From: Sulfopaludibacter sp035606355
GTDB taxonomy: Bacteria > Acidobacteriota > Terriglobia > Bryobacterales > Bryobacteraceae
Assembly (NCBI GenBank): GCA_035606355.1
Contig: DATNFO010000043.1
Coordinates: 120,824 to 184,823, forward strand
DNA: 64,000 nucleotides
Direction of reading: 5' to 3'
Shown here piece after piece: positions 49,664 to 57,675 of the stretch (the first letter of the stretch is position 1; every line of letters begins with the position of its first letter). Under the pieces are notes generated by a model. That model worked only from the letters and a program-made list of their open reading frames with translations, was not told the DNA's origin and made no database searches. The position numbers and the translations under genes are program-made.

Positions 49664-50350
49664 CTACTTGGATTTTCTCGGCGAGTACTTGTTGAGGACC
49701 GATTCGAGTTTTCGCGCGGAAGCCGGGATGGGCGCGCCGCTGGTGAGAATCTGTTTGGCGGTCCACGGCTGTCCGTAAAGCACCGAATTCTCATCCAGGT
49801 CATTGCGCAGCGTCGAGCCATCGAGAGATACGCCGGCGAAGAGTCCGCGGGATCGTGACCAGGAAAGAATCTCGGCAGTCATCAGCACGTCGGTTTGCGC
49901 GGTGGCATTGCGGCCCACGGGTCCGGCGGCCGCGGTGGCGTCCGCGCCGAGGGTGAACTTGTCTTCGGTCAGCCGCTTCATGCCGCGCTCATTCATCACC
50001 AGCAGGACCACGTCGCTGGAGGAGACGCCGATCTGGAAGCCGAAGCTGCCGCCTTCGATGCGGATAGCGGCGGGCGGCCCCCATCCCTGGCCATTGGCGT
50101 GGCGGCAGACGGAGAATCCCCGGCCGTACTTGGCGCCGACCACGAAGGCTCCTTTTTTCAGGCCCGGAACGAGGACGATGCAGGAAGCGCGGTCGAGAAA
50201 TTCCTGCGGGATGGATTTATCGGGCGCGGCCATTATTTCGGTGAAGAGGGCGGCGGCATCGTCGAGCCTCTCGGCAGTTTTGTTCTTCTCGGCGGCGGCC
50301 AGGGCGCCGGCAGCCGTTATCAGGGTAAGCGCTAAAGAGAGCAGACGCAT
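49664..50350 (-). CDS. SYLF/Ysc84-type lipid-binding protein
   Basis: The 228-residue secreted protein has the SYLF domain: 'PQEFLDRASCIVLVPGLKKG', 'VGAKYGRGFSVCR', 'GGSFGFQIGVSSSDVVLLVM' and 'AEILSWSRSRGLFAGVSLDG'. Such domains bind phosphoinositides or other membrane lipids in eukaryotes, and are common as periplasmic proteins in bacteria. The ATG at 50350 is chosen over a TTG two codons upstream. A TACCAT box lies 5 nt before it. Confidence 0.85.
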   Translation of the reverse strand: MRLLSLALTLITAAGALAAAEKNKTAERLDDAAALFTEIMAAPDKSIPQEFLDRASCIVLVPGLKKGAFVVGAKYGRGFSVCRHANGQGWGPPAAIRIEGGSFGFQIGVSSSDVVLLVMNERGMKRLTEDKFTLGADATAAAGPVGRNATAQTDVLMTAEILSWSRSRGLFAGVSLDGSTLRNDLDENSVLYGQPWTAKQILTSGAPIPASARKLESVLNKYSPRKSK

Positions 50351-50423
50351 AATCAATGGTATCGCGGGAAAGCTCGTTGCACACTTAGTGCCACGAATTC
50401 ACACGAATGAACACATAACGTTT

Positions 50424-50819
50424 CTAGTGCCGCTTGAGAGTGATGGTGAGTTCGGGGTGGCCGTTTGCTGCGAGCCGCTTGACTTGCGCTTTTCCGTTTT
50501 GTTCGACGGTCATTTCGAACGGCACTGTTTCGCCGTTGGTGTTGGTGATCGCGAATGCGAGGCGTTTGCCATTCCAGTTCGCGGCGGCTGTTTCCATTTC
50601 GCCGGGGGATCCAGTGTGTCTTCCGGAGCCTTCGTCTTTCACTATGTAGAATGTCGCGTTGACTTTCAGCGCGTTGGCGGATTCCGTGATGGCGAGCGTG
50701 ACGGCTTTGACTCCGTCTTTTTCGCCGATCCACATTCCGGTGACCGGGGATGCGGCCGCCTTCGCGAGGCAGAGCGTGAGCGCGCCTGCCAGTAGACACA
50801 CGTGTAGTTTCGGTTTCAT
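50424..50819 (-). CDS. Small secreted beta-rich protein of unknown function
   Basis: The 131-residue protein has a signal peptide ('LHVCLLAGALTLCLAKAAAS') and a compact beta domain: 'GMWIGEKDGVKAVTLAITES', 'VNATFYIVKDEG', 'RLAFAITNTNGETVPFEM', 'PELTITLKRH'. Acidobacterial genomes carry many proteins of this shape with unknown roles. It is 12 bp downstream of the slipin gene on the same strand and is probably in its operon. Confidence 0.6.
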   Translation of the reverse strand: MKPKLHVCLLAGALTLCLAKAAASPVTGMWIGEKDGVKAVTLAITESANALKVNATFYIVKDEGSGRHTGSPGEMETAAANWNGKRLAFAITNTNGETVPFEMTVEQNGKAQVKRLAANGHPELTITLKRH

Positions 50820-50831
50820 GGAGTGTCCTTT

Positions 50832-51707
50832 CTATTGCTGCTTGGCGCCGCCCATGGACGCCGTCCCGAGCATGCCTCCGAGGCCCATGGTTTCAACCGC
50901 CGACGAGGGCACGATCACCATAGAGCCGCGTTCCTTGATGGCTTCGTAGAGCATGTTCATGGCGCGGAGGTGCAGGGCGACGGGGTTGTCCTGGTACACC
51001 AGCGCGGCGTCATGGAACTTCTGCGAGATTTCGGTTTCGGCCTGCCCGAGGATGATGCGGGCCTGGCGTTCGCGCTCCGCCTGCGCTTGGCGCGACATGG
51101 CGTCCTGCAGCGCGGAGGGGATCTGCACGTCGCGAATTTCGACTGATTGTACGGTGATGCCCCAGGGAGTGGTTTTCTCGTCGAGGATGCGCTGGAGTTC
51201 GCGGCCCAGCATCTCGCGCTCGGCGACCATCTGGTGCAGATCGTGGCGGCCGATGGACTCGCGGAGCGCGGTCTGGGCGCTGAGGGAGATGGCCTGGTCG
51301 AAGTCCTGCACTTCGAGAATGGATTTTTCGGCGTTCCAGATCAACCAGAAGACGATGGCGTCCACGTTCACCGGAACAGTGTCCTTCGTCAGCGTGGATT
51401 CGGCGGAGACGCTGACCACGCGGACGCGCTGATCGACATAGCGGCTCACGCTATCGACGATCGGGATAATGGTGAAGAGGCCAGGGCCGCGGAGGCCTAT
51501 GTAGCGGCCGAAGCGCAGTACGGCGACCTTCTCCCACTGGTCGGCGACGCGGATCGAGAACAGGACGTACAGCGCGAGGAGCAGTCCGGCAACCAGGCAG
51601 CCCGGCCGGCCGGTGAGTGCGGTACACGCCGCTCCGGCCCCGAAGCAGAGCACCGCGAGGGCTACTCCCACTCCGCTCAGTCGCAAGTCGATCTGGTTCG
51701 ATTTCAT
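50832..51707 (-). CDS. SPFH/band-7 protein, slipin type
   Basis: The 291-residue protein has N-terminal membrane segments ('GVGVALAVLCFGAGAACTAL', 'CLVAGLLLALYVLFS') and an SPFH domain ('KVAVLRFGRYIGLRGPGLF', 'DAIVFWLIWNAEKSILEVQD', 'GITVQSVEIRDVQIPSALQD'). A coiled-coil tail ('QAERERQARIILGQAETEIS') follows. Slipins form ring-like membrane scaffolds. It follows the GntR-type gene by 4 bp and so is probably regulated by it. Confidence 0.88.
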   Translation of the reverse strand: MKSNQIDLRLSGVGVALAVLCFGAGAACTALTGRPGCLVAGLLLALYVLFSIRVADQWEKVAVLRFGRYIGLRGPGLFTIIPIVDSVSRYVDQRVRVVSVSAESTLTKDTVPVNVDAIVFWLIWNAEKSILEVQDFDQAISLSAQTALRESIGRHDLHQMVAEREMLGRELQRILDEKTTPWGITVQSVEIRDVQIPSALQDAMSRQAQAERERQARIILGQAETEISQKFHDAALVYQDNPVALHLRAMNMLYEAIKERGSMVIVPSSAVETMGLGGMLGTASMGGAKQQ

Positions 51708-51711
51708 GGCG

Positions 51712-52113
51712 TCATCTCCTGTTCTTCTGGGTCTCGGCCCGGTGCGTCTCGAGCTCGTCTAAGAGCTCCGGCAAGGTGAAGCCGGAGGCCGCGCCCCGCG
51801 CGATAAAATCTTCCGCAAGCTGCGCGAGGCGGCGCTCGCGTTCGGCATCCTGGCGCTTGGATTTTTGCCGCGCAATGAAGGTGCCGGTGCCCTGCTGGGT
51901 CTCGATTACCCCGCGGATTTCGAGCTCCCGGTAGGCTCGCATGACGGTATTCGGGTTTATGGCCAGGTCCACCGCAACCTGGCGTACCGTGGGGAGCTGA
52001 TGGCCAGGGGGGAGGGAGCCGGTCGCGATGCCTACCAGGATCTGGTCGATCATCTGGCGGTACACCGGAACTCCGGTCGCCGGATCGAGCCTGAACTGAA
52101 AGGCGGTTGTCAT
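51712..52113 (-). CDS. GntR-family regulator, YtrA type
   Basis: The 133-residue protein has the winged helix of GntR regulators ('GVPVYRQMIDQILVGIATGS', 'LPTVRQVAVDLAINPNTVMR', 'VIETQQGTGTFIA'). Only a short helical C-terminus follows, which is the YtrA subfamily layout. A palindromic operator sits between its own -35 and -10 elements (52122-52150), so negative autoregulation together with the slipin operon is likely. The effector is unknown. Confidence 0.88.
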   Translation of the reverse strand: MTTAFQFRLDPATGVPVYRQMIDQILVGIATGSLPPGHQLPTVRQVAVDLAINPNTVMRAYRELEIRGVIETQQGTGTFIARQKSKRQDAERERRLAQLAEDFIARGAASGFTLPELLDELETHRAETQKNRR

Positions 52114-52121
52114 CTGCTCTA

Positions 52122-52150
52122 ATAGTGTACTAGTTATCTAGTACAGTCAA
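52122..52150 (-). promoter_or_regulatory. Promoter and operator of the GntR-slipin operon
   Basis: On the minus strand -35 is TTGACT (52145-52150) and -10 is CACTAT (52122-52127), 17 bp apart. The spacer is filled by the palindrome TGTACTAGTTATCTAGTACA (52126-52145, 8-bp arms). Binding of the regulator would block polymerase. Confidence 0.72.
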
Positions 52151-52172
52151 GCAAAATTTGGGGCGGCCCGAT

Positions 52173-53228
52173 TTACGGGATGGCGTTGTACTTTCGGAGG
52201 ATTTCGCGGACGCGATCAATCGGGAGGGCTTCGACGGTATGGCCGCTTCCGGTCGTGGTGGTAGCTTTCAGCAGCGAGTTGTAAATGGCCTCTTCAGTGG
52301 CTTCGATTACAGCGAGAAACAGCGGGGAGGCTTCTTCATTCGACAGGATTTTCGCGGGTGCGCGATTGGTGGTGAAGGCGATGCCGTAATCGCCGCTTCC
52401 GTTCGCGGCGGAAGAGCCGGTTCGCGCCAGGCCGAACATCGTGCGGGCAGCCATGCGGCGCAGCAGGCGGGAATCCACGGGGGCGTCGGTGGCGACCACC
52501 ATGATGATGGACCCGTTGCCATTGTTGGGTCCGGAGCGCCGCAGCTCGCGGCCTACAGGCGCTCCGTTCATGACGAGCATGCCTCCGAAATTCGATTGCA
52601 CCAGCACACCCACGGTGTACGCGCCGGCTTTGCGCGACGCGGTGCCGATGCCGCCCTTCCAGCCGAAGGCCACCGTGCCCGTGCCCGCTCCCACGGCGCC
52701 TTCTTCCACCGGGCCGCCGTGCGCTTCCCGGATGGCGGCAAGGACGTCGGAGCTCCCCACATAGCGGCCTCTGATGTCGTTGAGGAAACCGTCGTTGGTT
52801 TCGGCGACGAGCGGATTGATGGAGCGGACCTGTTCATTGCCGGGCAGCGCGAGCATGTAGTCGAGCAGCGCGTCGGCAACTCGGGGAACGTTGAGCGTCG
52901 ACGTGAGCGCAATGGGAGTTTCAATTTCGCCGAGCTCATCCACCTGCGTGGACCCGGCGAGCTTGCCGAAGCCGTTGCCGACGAAGACCGCGCCGGGCAC
53001 TTTCTCCAGGAACAGATTGCCTGAATGCGGCAGCACGATGGTGACTCCGGTGCGGATGTTGTCGCCCTTGTTCAGGGTGGTGTGGCCCACTTTTACGCCT
53101 GTGACATCGGTAATGGCGTCGAGGGTGCCCGCCGGCAGGTTGCCGATTTTGAGGCCGAGTTCATTGGCTCGCGGTCGCGGTTGGGCGGCAGCCAGTGCGG
53201 CGAGGGTCAGGGCCAGGAGAAGACGCAT
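52173..53228 (-). CDS. P1-family (DmpA-like) aminopeptidase/amidase
   Basis: The 351-residue protein has a signal peptide ('LLLALTLAALAAAQPR'), 'ITDVTGVKVGHTTL' and the self-cleavage site Gly-Ser in 'NGNGSIIMVVATDAPV'; the Ser becomes the N-terminal nucleophile of the beta chain. The family hydrolyses N-terminal residues or D-amino-acid amides. Here it would act in the periplasm. A TAAAAT box 7 nt before the ATG suggests leaderless transcription. Confidence 0.88.
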   Translation of the reverse strand: MRLLLALTLAALAAAQPRPRANELGLKIGNLPAGTLDAITDVTGVKVGHTTLNKGDNIRTGVTIVLPHSGNLFLEKVPGAVFVGNGFGKLAGSTQVDELGEIETPIALTSTLNVPRVADALLDYMLALPGNEQVRSINPLVAETNDGFLNDIRGRYVGSSDVLAAIREAHGGPVEEGAVGAGTGTVAFGWKGGIGTASRKAGAYTVGVLVQSNFGGMLVMNGAPVGRELRRSGPNNGNGSIIMVVATDAPVDSRLLRRMAARTMFGLARTGSSAANGSGDYGIAFTTNRAPAKILSNEEASPLFLAVIEATEEAIYNSLLKATTTTGSGHTVEALPIDRVREILRKYNAIP

Positions 53229-53259
53229 GATGCGTATTTTAGTGCGCTAGGATGCTGGT

Positions 53260-53745
53260 ATGCGTTTTCTCAGCACCCTTCTGCTCACCGCGGCTTCAGC
53301 CTTCGCGCAAGCGCACGGAGCCATGCAGCAGCTTGCGTTCCTCACCGGCACGTACACAGCCGAGGACCAGGCCACCGAGCTCGGCAAACCGGACGGGACT
53401 TGCAGCTTCGCCTTTGAGACGAACGGCACTACGATGGTACGCCGCAATCACGTGTCGTACACCGGCGGGAAAGCGGCGGCACCGCCGCATGACGACCTGA
53501 TGGTCTTCTACGCGGAAGGTTCCGAGCTTCGCGCCATTTATTTCGATAACGAGAATCACACGATCCATTACAACGTGACGGTGCCGGCCGTGGACATCGT
53601 GGTGCTGGAATCCGAAGCCGGCGCGGGGCCGCGGTACCGCCTCACGCATACGGTGAAAGGCAAGCGGCTCGATACGAAGTTCGAAGTGGCCGCGCCGGGC
53701 CAGCCATACAAAATGTACGTAGGCGGAACGGCAGTCAAGAAGTAG
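53260..53745 (+). CDS. Secreted protein of unknown function
   Basis: The 161-residue protein has a signal peptide ('LSTLLLTAASAFAQAHG') and a lipocalin-like set of strands: 'LAFLTGTYTAED', 'CSFAFETNGTTMVRRNHVSY', 'LMVFYAEGSELRAIYFDNEN', 'YRLTHTVKGKRLDTKFEVA'. The fold resembles small beta-barrels of the DUF1579 kind. It is divergent from the P1 peptidase gene (31-bp gap) with its own TAGGAT box 6 nt before the ATG. Confidence 0.65.
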   Translation: MRFLSTLLLTAASAFAQAHGAMQQLAFLTGTYTAEDQATELGKPDGTCSFAFETNGTTMVRRNHVSYTGGKAAAPPHDDLMVFYAEGSELRAIYFDNENHTIHYNVTVPAVDIVVLESEAGAGPRYRLTHTVKGKRLDTKFEVAAPGQPYKMYVGGTAVKK

Positions 53746-53780
53746 CTGACGGGCGCGGCTGGGCGAGCGCACCTCGCCTT

Positions 53781-53802
53781 GTACCGGCCGGGAGGCCGGT
53801 AC
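53781..53802. repeat. REP-like palindrome, copy 6
   Basis: GTACCGGCC-GGGA-GGCCGGTAC is a perfect 9-bp-arm palindrome followed by ATACTAG, just before the pilT stop. It corresponds to the second hairpin of the repeat family. Confidence 0.65.
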
Positions 53803-53805
53803 ATA

Positions 53806-54966
53806 CTAGCCGAGATATCGCTGCAGATCGTCCGTGCGGAAGCCGTGCGCGAAGGCGGTATCGCCAGAGATGCGATTCATGCGCACCAGATCGGCGAGCG
53901 ACTGCTCCATGGTGCTCATGCCTTCGCTCTTACCGACCGAAATCTGCGACCGCAACTGATGATCGTCGCCTTTGCGGATGAGTGCGCGCACGGCATCGGT
54001 GGCAATCATGATTTCGGCGGCGGGCCAGCGCATAGTCCCGTCCAGGCCGGGCACGAGCTGTTGGGCGACAACCGCAGCCAAGGCCAGCGATAGCTGCTGC
54101 CGGATCTGCTGCTGATTGCTCGTCGGGAAGGAATCCAGCAGTCGCGCGACCGCCTGAATGGCATCGTTGGTGTGCAGTGTCGAGAGCACCAGGTGCCCGG
54201 TTTCAGCGGCCGTCAGCACGGTGGCCATGGTCTCGGCATCGCGCATCTCGCCGACCAGAATCACATCCGGAGTCTGCCGCATGATGCTGCGCAGCGTCAC
54301 CGCGAAATCGGGAGTGTCGCGGCCGACTTCGATCTGCTCAATAATGGACGTCCGGTTGACGTGCTGATACTCGACCGGGTCTTCGATGGTCACGACATGG
54401 GCGGCGCGGCGTGCGTTCACAATATCGATGAGCGCGGCGAGCGTGGAGCTTTTCCCGCAGCCGGTTGGTCCGGTGACAAGCACCAGGCCCTGGCGGCGGT
54501 CGGCGAGTTTGCCGAGCGAAAGCGGCAGATGCAGGGATTCGAGCGAAGGAATTTTTGAGGGCAGAAGCCGTATGCTGGCTGCGAGCGTGCCGCGCTGATG
54601 ATGAATGTTGATGCGGAACCGGCCGATGTTCTCGCGGTAGAAACTGAAATCAACGGTCTTGCGCTTCTGCAGCTCTTCAAGCTGCGGCGGCTCCAGCAGC
54701 GGAAGCACGAGGCTGCGCACATCCTCGCCTTCGAGCGGCGTGCCGCCGGCCTGCGTGAGCGCGCCGTTCACGCGAAACACAGGCGGCGCTCCGGCGACCA
54801 GCAGCACGTCCGACGCATTGCGGGAAGCGGCGCGGCCAAGGAGCTCGTCGAGACTGGCCAGCGACGCGCTCGTGGCGAACGCCGGCGCACCGGGCTTCTG
54901 CTGGCTCGGCGCCGCGCGATTCAGCTCGGCGACCAGCTTGGAGAGTTCGTTATCGTATTCGGCCAT
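53806..54966 (-). CDS. pilT: Type IV pilus retraction ATPase PilT
   Basis: This secretion-ATPase (386 residues) has Walker A 'GPTGCGKSST', 'VVTIEDPVEYQH', the 'RSIMRQTPDVILVGEMRD' and 'GHLVLSTLHTNDA' motifs, and the PilT-type end 'AVRALIRKGDDHQLRSQI', a variant of the AIRNLI motif needed for retraction. A disordered N-terminal extension of about 35 residues precedes the PAS-like N domain. No other pilus genes are in the window. Confidence 0.92.
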   Translation of the reverse strand: MAEYDNELSKLVAELNRAAPSQQKPGAPAFATSASLASLDELLGRAASRNASDVLLVAGAPPVFRVNGALTQAGGTPLEGEDVRSLVLPLLEPPQLEELQKRKTVDFSFYRENIGRFRINIHHQRGTLAASIRLLPSKIPSLESLHLPLSLGKLADRRQGLVLVTGPTGCGKSSTLAALIDIVNARRAAHVVTIEDPVEYQHVNRTSIIEQIEVGRDTPDFAVTLRSIMRQTPDVILVGEMRDAETMATVLTAAETGHLVLSTLHTNDAIQAVARLLDSFPTSNQQQIRQQLSLALAAVVAQQLVPGLDGTMRWPAAEIMIATDAVRALIRKGDDHQLRSQISVGKSEGMSTMEQSLADLVRMNRISGDTAFAHGFRTDDLQRYLG

Positions 54967-55014
54967 TCGCGGGTCTCATCCTAATGGTACCGGCGACGGC
55001 GGTAGCATGGTGCC

Positions 55015-55611
55015 GTGAAGCTGCAGATCTTTTCCGATATCCACAATGATTGGAAGACGCTCGAACGCCTGCTCGGCGTGGAGGCGGATTATTACATCGC
55101 CGCCGGCGACCAGGGTTCGTACCGGAAAGGACTGGACGCTTGCGGCAAGATCCTGGCGGCACGCGCGGGCCGTGTTTACGTGCTGCCGGGAAACCACGAA
55201 ACCACACAGGACATCGCGGATATGTGCTCGCGATACGGGCTGCACGATTTTCACGGGCAGACACTCAGAATCGGCAAGTGGAACGTCGCGGGACTGGGCT
55301 ATTCGAGCCCGACTCCGTTCGATACTCCGGGCGAATATAGTGAAGCGGAGATGGCATCGCGGCTTTCGGCATTCGCCGGATTGCAGCCACTCGTGCTGAT
55401 CTGCCATGCGCCGCCGTACGGCACTCCGCTCGACGAAATCCGCGCCGGGCTGCATGGCGGATCCACGGCGGTCCGCGATTTTATCGACCGGGTTCAGCCG
55501 GAATATTTCTTCTGCGGGCACATTCACGAAGCCGCGGGCGTGGAGGCGCAGTTGGGAAACACGCGCGCGCGGAACGTGGGAAAACGCGGGTTTTTGTTAG
55601 AATTAGAGTAA
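55015..55611 (+). CDS. Metallophosphoesterase
   Basis: The 198-residue protein has the calcineurin-like motifs in order: 'FSDIHND' (DxH), 'YYIAAGDQG' (GD), 'LPGNHET' (GNHE), 'LICHAPPYG' (H) and 'FFCGHIHEA' (GHxH). Small proteins of this kind cleave phosphodiesters or phosphomonoesters in the cytoplasm. The start is a GTG with a TAGCAT box ending 6 nt before it. The stop is 4 bp from the prfB ATG. Confidence 0.88.
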   Translation: MKLQIFSDIHNDWKTLERLLGVEADYYIAAGDQGSYRKGLDACGKILAARAGRVYVLPGNHETTQDIADMCSRYGLHDFHGQTLRIGKWNVAGLGYSSPTPFDTPGEYSEAEMASRLSAFAGLQPLVLICHAPPYGTPLDEIRAGLHGGSTAVRDFIDRVQPEYFFCGHIHEAAGVEAQLGNTRARNVGKRGFLLELE

Positions 55612-55615
55612 TCCC

Positions 55616-56753
55616 ATGACAGTCGAAGAATTGCAGCGCCAGTACGAGCCCCTCCGCGAACAGGCTATTGCCGTGCGGAGGTATCTTTGACGCGCCCAGG
55701 CAAAAGCAGCAGTTAGCCAAAACGGAAGAACAGATTTCCGCGCCGGATTTCTGGAACCAGCCTGAAAAAAGCCAGAAGGTGATGCAGGATCGCAAACGTC
55801 TGGAGGAGCAGATCTCCCATGACGAGCGCATACGCAGCCTCACCGACGATCTGGATACGCTGTTCGAACTCGCACGCGAAGGCGAGAACGTCGCCGGCGA
55901 TATCGAGCGCGATCTCAAGCCCTACAGCGAACTGCTGGAGAGGCTGGAGACGGCGATGCTGTTGAGCGGCGAGAACGCTGCCCGCAGCGCGATCGTCACC
56001 ATTCATCCGGGCGCGGGCGGCACCGAAAGCCAGGACTGGGCCGAAATGCTGCTGCGCATGTACTTGCGATGGGCGGAGCGGCAGGGCTTCCCGACGGTCA
56101 TCACAGACCGGCTGGAAGGAGAGGGCGCGGGCATCAAGAGCGTCACCTTCGAAGTCAACGGCGAGAACGCGTACGGCCTGCTGCAAAGCGAGATCGGCGT
56201 GCACCGGCTGGTGCGCATTTCGCCGTTCGACGCCAACGCGCGGCGGCACACGAGCTTTGCCTCTGTGTTCGTCTATCCGCAGATCGACGATGAGATCAAG
56301 ATCGAGATCAAGACGGAAGATTTGCGCATCGATACCTTTCGCGCATCCGGCGCGGGCGGCCAGCACGTCAACATGACGGATTCGGCGGTGCGCATCACGC
56401 ACTTCCCCACGGGAATCGTGGTGCAGTGCCAGAACGAGCGCAGCCAGCACAAGAACCGCGACAGCGCGATCAAGCAGTTGCGCGCGCGGATGTATGAGTT
56501 TGAGCTGGAAAAGAAGCGCGCAGAGACTCGCAAGACGGAAGATAGCAAGCTCGACATCAACTTCGGCAGCCAGATCCGCAACTATGTGCTTGCCCCCTAC
56601 CGCCTGGTGAAGGACCTGCGCAGCAAGCTCGCGATGGGCGATGTCGATCGTGTGCTGGAGGGCGATCTGGATCCCCTGATCCACGCCTTCCTGGTGTGGC
56701 GCAAAACCGGCAAAACGGCGGGCACGGACGGCAAGGACGATCTGCCGGAGTGA
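55616..56753 (+). CDS. prfB: Peptide chain release factor 2 (programmed +1 frameshift)
   Basis: The gene starts at ATG 55616 and meets an in-frame TGA after 24 codons (55688-55690). The rest continues in the +1 frame from GAC at 55689, giving about 378 residues. RF2 recognises UGA and UAA; the tripeptide region is 'RISPFDANARR' and the catalytic loop is 'GAGGQHVNMTDSAV'. The frame shift at CTT-TGA-C is the known autoregulatory device: low RF2 allows slippage. A 4-bp overlap joins it to the Sua5-type gene. Confidence 0.94.
55676..55691 (+). promoter_or_regulatory. RF2 programmed frameshift site
   Basis: GGAGG, then TAT, then CTT TGA C: a Shine-Dalgarno-like sequence 3 nt before the slippery CTT and the UGA stop followed by C. 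This matches the arrangement known in E. coli prfB. Confidence 0.92.
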
Positions 56754-57655
56754 CGCTCACTCCCACAAGCGAGAACATCGCGCGGGCCGCGGAATTCATT
56801 CGCGCCGGAAAGCTGGTGGCGTTTCCCACGGAAACGGTTTACGGATTAGGCGCGAATGCGCTGGATGCCGGGGCAGTGTCGCGCATCTTTGAAGCGAAGA
56901 AGCGGCCGAGAACGAGTCCGCTGATCGTGCACGTGGCGTCTATCGAGATGGCGCGCGAATTCGCGGCGGAATGGCCGGACGCTGCCGAGGCGCTGGCGCG
57001 GCGCTACTGGCCGGGTCCGCTGACGCTCGTACTTCCCAAGCGCGCTTGCATTCCGGATATTGTGACCGCGGGCCTGCCGACGGCCGGTTTGCGGATGCCC
57101 GCGCATCCCGTGGCGCTGGACCTGATCCGCGCGGCGGGTGTGCCCATCGCCGCTCCGAGCGCGAATCGATTCACGGAGCTCTCGCCCACCGCGGCGGCGC
57201 ATGTTCGCGAGGAATTGGCAGACTGCGTCCTGGATGGCGGACCGGCGCGTATCGGCATCGAATCCACCGTGCTTTCGCTGGCGGGCGCGGCTACCCTGCT
57301 GCGGCCGGGTGTCATACCGCTGCCGGAAATCGAGGCGCTCATCGGACAAGTAACCGTGGCGGTCGAAGCGGGCGCAGGCGCGCACGCCGCTCCAGGGATG
57401 CACGCCCGGCATTACCGTCCGGCGACTCTGCTCTTGTTGATCGGCGAGGGCGATGCGGTACCGGAGGGTCGCGGCGCGCGACTGCGCATCGGGATCGAAA
57501 TGCCGGCCGATCCGCTCGCCTATGCGGCTTCGTTGTACGAAACGCTGCACCGGCTGGACGCCGAAGGGTGGGAATGGATCGCAGTGGAACGGCCGCCGGA
57601 CGCTCCCGAATGGAGCGGCGTGCTGGATCGTCTGCGGCGGGCCGCACAATCGTAG
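56750..57655 (+). CDS. L-threonylcarbamoyladenylate synthase (Sua5/YrdC type)
   Basis: This enzyme makes threonylcarbamoyl-AMP for the t6A modification of ANN-decoding tRNAs. The YrdC domain shows 'LVAFPTETVYGLGANALDA', 'KKRPRTSPLIVHV', 'WPGPLTLVL', 'RMPAHPVAL' and 'APSANRFTELSPTAAAHV'. The C-terminal Sua5 domain follows, with 'APGMHARHYRPATLL'. The GTG at 56750 overlaps the prfB stop (301 residues). The pairing of two translation genes is sensible. Confidence 0.92.
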   Translation: MTLTPTSENIARAAEFIRAGKLVAFPTETVYGLGANALDAGAVSRIFEAKKRPRTSPLIVHVASIEMAREFAAEWPDAAEALARRYWPGPLTLVLPKRACIPDIVTAGLPTAGLRMPAHPVALDLIRAAGVPIAAPSANRFTELSPTAAAHVREELADCVLDGGPARIGIESTVLSLAGAATLLRPGVIPLPEIEALIGQVTVAVEAGAGAHAAPGMHARHYRPATLLLLIGEGDAVPEGRGARLRIGIEMPADPLAYAASLYETLHRLDAEGWEWIAVERPPDAPEWSGVLDRLRRAAQS

Positions 57656-57675
57656 CGAGCTGAAGGCTCAGCAAG

